Of a stretch of 64,000 nt of DNA, positions 61,500 to 64,000 are shown piece by piece; within the stretch, counting starts at the first letter, position 1; the number at the start of each line of letters is the position of its first letter. The DNA is taken from the NCBI GenBank assembly GCA_020438845.1, contig JAGQTV010000044.1, forward strand, positions 1-64,000. Reading direction: 5' to 3'. Under the pieces are notes generated by a model, which was not told the DNA's origin, did not search any database, and worked only from the letters and a program-made list of their open reading frames with translations. The stretch comes from Mycobacterium sp. GTDB taxonomy: Bacteria; Actinomycetota; Actinomycetes; Mycobacteriales; Mycobacteriaceae. The position numbers and the translations under genes were made by a program.

Positions 61500-61500
61500 T

Positions 61501-61517
61501 CCTGCACCGAGTGCAGG
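61501..61517 (+). terminator. Hairpin after eno
   Basis: CCTGCAC-cga-GTGCAGG, a perfect 7-bp stem directly after the eno stop. No T-run follows, so it may only attenuate or protect the 3' end; ftsB starts 36 bp later. Confidence 0.45.
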
Positions 61518-61552
61518 CGTGACACTGGATTGAGAGGGAGCCGAAACAGACT

Positions 61553-62254
61553 GTGGCAGAAGGCAAGCGGTCCGACCCGAAGCGACGTGGACCGGTATCC
61601 CGGCCCGAGGCTTCGGGCCGGGGCCGCTCGCGTCCGGCCAAGGGCGGCGCGCGTGAAGCCAGCCGGGCGAATCTGCGCGGACAGAACGAGTCGCCCGGGA
61701 TGGCGCTTACGCAGCCGATCCGCCGCATCGTCGCGGAGGCGGTGGCCCACCAGAGCGAACAGCGACTCGGGTTCACGGCTCGTCGGGCGGCCATCTTGGC
61801 GGCCGTTATCTGCGTACTGACCCTGACGATCGCCGGACCGGTACGCACCTATTTCGCCCAGCGCACCGAGATGAAGCAGTTGGCTCAGACCGAGGCGTCG
61901 TTGCGCGCGCAGATCGCCGAACTGGAAGGGCAGAAGGCCAAGCTCGCCGACCCGGCCTTCATCGCCGCGCAGGCGCGCGAGCGGTTGGGATTCGTCATGC
62001 CCGGCGAAATTCCCTATCAGGTCCAACTGCCGCCCGGTGCGGTGCCGGCACCGGTGGCCGGTCCAAGTGATCAGCCCGTTCGCAGCAGCGATCCCTGGTA
62101 CACCTCGTTGTGGCACACGATCGCCGACGACCCGCACACGGCGCCCGCAGCCAATCCCGGCGACGAGCCCGCGGGAGCGGATGGATCGGTTGCACCGCCA
62201 CTGCCGTCGGATGAGCCAGGCCCCGTTCCGCCGGCACCTCCTCCCGGTGGTTGA
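61553..62254 (+). CDS. Septum formation protein FtsB/DivIC family
   Basis: 233 residues. A basic, disordered N-terminal region (about 1-75), one TM helix (about 81-98, AAILAAVICVLTLTIAG), a coiled coil (about 105-135, EMKQLAQTEASLRAQIAELE) with the FtsB/DivIC ending ARERLGFVMPGEIPYQV, and a Pro-rich extracellular tail. Acts with FtsQ and FtsL at the septum. GTG 61553. Equals Rv1024. Confidence 0.92.
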   Translation: MAEGKRSDPKRRGPVSRPEASGRGRSRPAKGGAREASRANLRGQNESPGMALTQPIRRIVAEAVAHQSEQRLGFTARRAAILAAVICVLTLTIAGPVRTYFAQRTEMKQLAQTEASLRAQIAELEGQKAKLADPAFIAAQARERLGFVMPGEIPYQVQLPPGAVPAPVAGPSDQPVRSSDPWYTSLWHTIADDPHTAPAANPGDEPAGADGSVAPPLPSDEPGPVPPAPPPGG

Positions 62255-62738
62255 CCGCGCCGATCTGGACGCCGTGGCGCGCCAACTGGGGCGTGAACCG
62301 CGCGGTGTCCTCGCGATCGTCTATCGCTGTCCCAACGGTGAACCCGGTGTCGTGATGACGACGCCGCGACTGCCGGACGGGACACCCTTCCCGACCCTCT
62401 ACTACCTCACGCATCCAGCGCTGACCGCCGCGGCGAGCAGGCTCGAATCCGACGGTGTGATGCGGGAGATGTCCGCGCGGCTGCACGAAGACCCCGAGTT
62501 GGCCGCGCGCTACCGGCGCGCTCACGAGTCCTATCTGGCCGAGCGCGACGCAATCGAGCCGTTGGGCACCGACTTTTCCGGCGGCGGAATGCCGGACCGG
62601 GTGAAGTGCCTCCACGTGTTGATGGCGCACGCGTTGGCCAAGGGCCGGGGTGTGAATCCGTTCGGTGACGAGGCATTGGGAGTTCTGGCCACAGAACCGG
62701 CGATGGCCGGGATTCTGGTCCGAGAGGAGTGGACGTGA
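62247..62738 (+). CDS. DUF501 domain protein (Rv1025-like)
   Basis: 163 residues from GTG 62247, overlapping the ftsB stop by 8 bases. The domain includes AVARQLGREPRGVLAIVYRC, TTPRLPDGTPFPTLYYLTHP and GGMPDRVKCLHVLMAHALA. No function is known for the family, which in actinobacteria lies between ftsB and ppx. An ATG at 62211 would add 12 residues; neither has a good ribosome site. Confidence 0.88.
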   Translation: MVDRADLDAVARQLGREPRGVLAIVYRCPNGEPGVVMTTPRLPDGTPFPTLYYLTHPALTAAASRLESDGVMREMSARLHEDPELAARYRRAHESYLAERDAIEPLGTDFSGGGMPDRVKCLHVLMAHALAKGRGVNPFGDEALGVLATEPAMAGILVREEWT

Positions 62739-63697
62739 GCGCGAGCGGCCGGAATCCAGAGAGGGTCGCCGGAATCGACTGCGGCACCAACTCGATACGA
62801 CTGCTGATCGCGGACCGGTTCGGAAGCCGGCTCCGCGACGTCCACCGGGAGATGCGGATCGTGCGGTTGGGCCAGGGGGTGGACGCCACCGGGCAGTTCG
62901 CGCCGGACGCTCTGGAACGCACCAGAGCGGCGTTAGCCGACTACGCCGAACTCTTGCGTCGATTCGAGGTGGCCAAAGTTCGTATGGTGGCGACGTCAGC
63001 CACTCGGGATGCGGGCAATCGTGACGAATTTTTCGCGATGACCGCTGCCGTGCTGGGCGCGGTGATCCCTGGTGCGGTCGCTGAGGTGATCAGCGGAACC
63101 GAGGAGGCCACACTGTCGTTCGCCGGAGCGGTGGGCGAATTAGATCCTGCGGCAGCGCCTTTCGTTGTTGTCGACCTGGGTGGCGGGTCTACTGAGGTGG
63201 TTGTCGGTGACTCGGCCGGCGTCCAGGCCAGCTACTCGGCCGACATCGGGTGTGTGCGGATGACCGAGCGCTGTCTGCATTCCGACCCTCCCACAGCCGC
63301 CGAAGTGACAGCGGCCCGCGCGGTGGTGCGGGAGCGCCTGGGCGAAGCGCTGCGGCGCGTCCCGGTGGAAGGCGCAAAGACCTGGGTGGGGGTGGCCGGC
63401 ACCTTCACCACGATCGCCGCGCTGGCCAAAGGGATGGCCATGTATGACGCCGTGGCGATCCACCTTTCTCGGGTGTCGCTTCCCGCCCTGCTGGCAGTGT
63501 GCAATCAGTTGATCACGATGACCCGTTCGCAGCGCGCCGAACTGGGGCCCATGCATGAGGGCCGAGTGGATGTGATCGGTGGCGGCGCGATCGTCGTCGA
63601 GGAACTGGCTGCCGCGTTGGCGCAACGGGCCGGGATCGACCATCTCGTGGTCAGTGAGCACGACATTCTGGATGGCATCGCGCTGTCCGTTCCGTAA
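62735..63697 (+). CDS. ppx2: Exopolyphosphatase / pppGpp phosphohydrolase family (Ppx2-like)
   Basis: 320 residues from GTG 62735 (GAGAGGAG 5 nt upstream). Ppx/GppA fold: GIDCGTNSIRLLIAD (about 13-27), FVVVDLGGGSTEVVVG (about 143-158) and the VIGGGAIVVEELA region. M. tuberculosis Rv1026 is reported to be active on polyphosphate or pppGpp; which applies here cannot be read from sequence. Overlaps the DUF501 stop by 4 bases. Confidence 0.93.
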   Translation: MSASGRNPERVAGIDCGTNSIRLLIADRFGSRLRDVHREMRIVRLGQGVDATGQFAPDALERTRAALADYAELLRRFEVAKVRMVATSATRDAGNRDEFFAMTAAVLGAVIPGAVAEVISGTEEATLSFAGAVGELDPAAAPFVVVDLGGGSTEVVVGDSAGVQASYSADIGCVRMTERCLHSDPPTAAEVTAARAVVRERLGEALRRVPVEGAKTWVGVAGTFTTIAALAKGMAMYDAVAIHLSRVSLPALLAVCNQLITMTRSQRAELGPMHEGRVDVIGGGAIVVEELAAALAQRAGIDHLVVSEHDILDGIALSVP

Positions 63698-63735
63698 TTC
63701 GGCAGGGAAGGGCGCGTCTTCCTGGCAGCAACGAA

Positions 63736-63770
63736 AACTGCGGCGCAGTCGACTGACTCGCGCCGCAGTT
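63736..63770. terminator. Bidirectional hairpin after ppx2
   Basis: AACTGCGGCGC, a 13-nt loop, GCGCCGCAGTT: a perfect 11-bp stem between ppx2 and the convergent small Cys-rich gene. Confidence 0.7.
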
Positions 63771-63800
63771 CGATTACGGAGTTCCTCCGTGTGGAAAACG

Positions 63801-63911
63801 TCAGAGTTTGATCTTGCAGCCGCTGCCGATGTTGCGGCAGTGAGCCTGGCTCTTGCATGCGTTGCAGCGGCACATGCAGCCGCCCGTGCGCTTGACCTCG
63901 GTAACACGCAT
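63801..63911 (-). CDS. 36-residue Cys-rich peptide
   Basis: ATG 63911, AAAGGAG about 10 nt upstream, stop at 63801-63803. It reads MRVTEVKRTGGCMCRCNACK and then SQAHCRNIGSGCKIKL: six Cys in 22 residues in the order CxCxCxxC, C, C, with one His. This metal-thiolate style suggests metallothionein-like binding or redox sensing, but I recognise no family and it is not similar to MymT as I remember it. A 6-bp hairpin (GGTCCG/CGGACC, 63932-63950) sits in its 5' leader just before the ribosome site, and 63951-64000 holds only its upstream region. Terminated by the hairpin at 63736-63770. Confidence 0.65.
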   Translation of the reverse strand: MRVTEVKRTGGCMCRCNACKSQAHCRNIGSGCKIKL

Positions 63912-64000
63912 TCTAAGTCATCTCCTTTTGGGGTCCGTCGCGCGCGGACCTAGTCTTAAACGATAGTTGGCATGGTCGTGCGTGTCAGCCGAACTCGCGC

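Overview
The window is chromosomal DNA from a nontuberculous member of the Mycobacteriaceae. It is GC-rich throughout, opens with the 3' end of an MspA-type porin (a family of environmental and fast-growing mycobacteria) and follows, as I remember it, the M. tuberculosis gene order Rv0985c (mscL) to Rv1026 (ppx2). All family calls are by reading the protein sequences; no database search was run.

Layout. 1-6971: porin end, mscL, a SAF-domain protein, the redox chaperone gene ruc behind a CIRCE operator, folate cyclo-ligase, then galU, a gephyrin-like MoeA (glp), a rimJ-like acetyltransferase and the divisome receptor glpR/sepX. 6996-10237: a tRNA-Ala gene whose last 46 bp are repeated at 10192-10237, enclosing a decayed 3.2-kb island with a GAF-GGDEF diguanylate cyclase and remnants of a transposase and a recombinase. 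10274-31173: an accessory block with a universal stress protein, an H-NOX haem sensor, small membrane proteins, an alpha/beta hydrolase, glycogen phosphorylase plus phosphoketolase, a complete arginine deiminase operon (arcD-arcA-arcB-arcC), an amidohydrolase, and a four-gene overlapping operon (MMPL transporter, type III PKS, ICMT-type methyltransferase, FAD oxidoreductase) that looks like a polyketide-quinone pathway.

31213-63697 returns to the conserved backbone: cAMP-responsive lysine acetyltransferase, lipoproteins, TspO, AlkB, protein mannosyltransferase, rsmI, pabB, metG, tatD, rpfB-ksgA-ispE, a fatty acyl-AMP ligase, pth-rplY, an inserted SDR gene, lpqT-prsA-glmU, tRNA-Gln, a TetR regulator, mfd-mazG, an efeUO-like iron uptake pair with a candidate IdeR box, lpqU, eno, ftsB/divIC, a DUF501 gene and ppx2. 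A 36-residue Cys-rich ORF lies at the right edge.

Functionally the accessory block is rich in products suited to low oxygen or low energy: substrate-level ATP formation from arginine and from acetyl phosphate, glycogen mobilisation, alternative quinone synthesis, NO/haem sensing and universal stress proteins. The most unusual structural signals are (i) the tRNA-Ala island, (ii) short tandem duplications spanning both stop codons at three convergent gene junctions, and (iii) a palindrome placed across the spacer and -10 of the glpR promoter.
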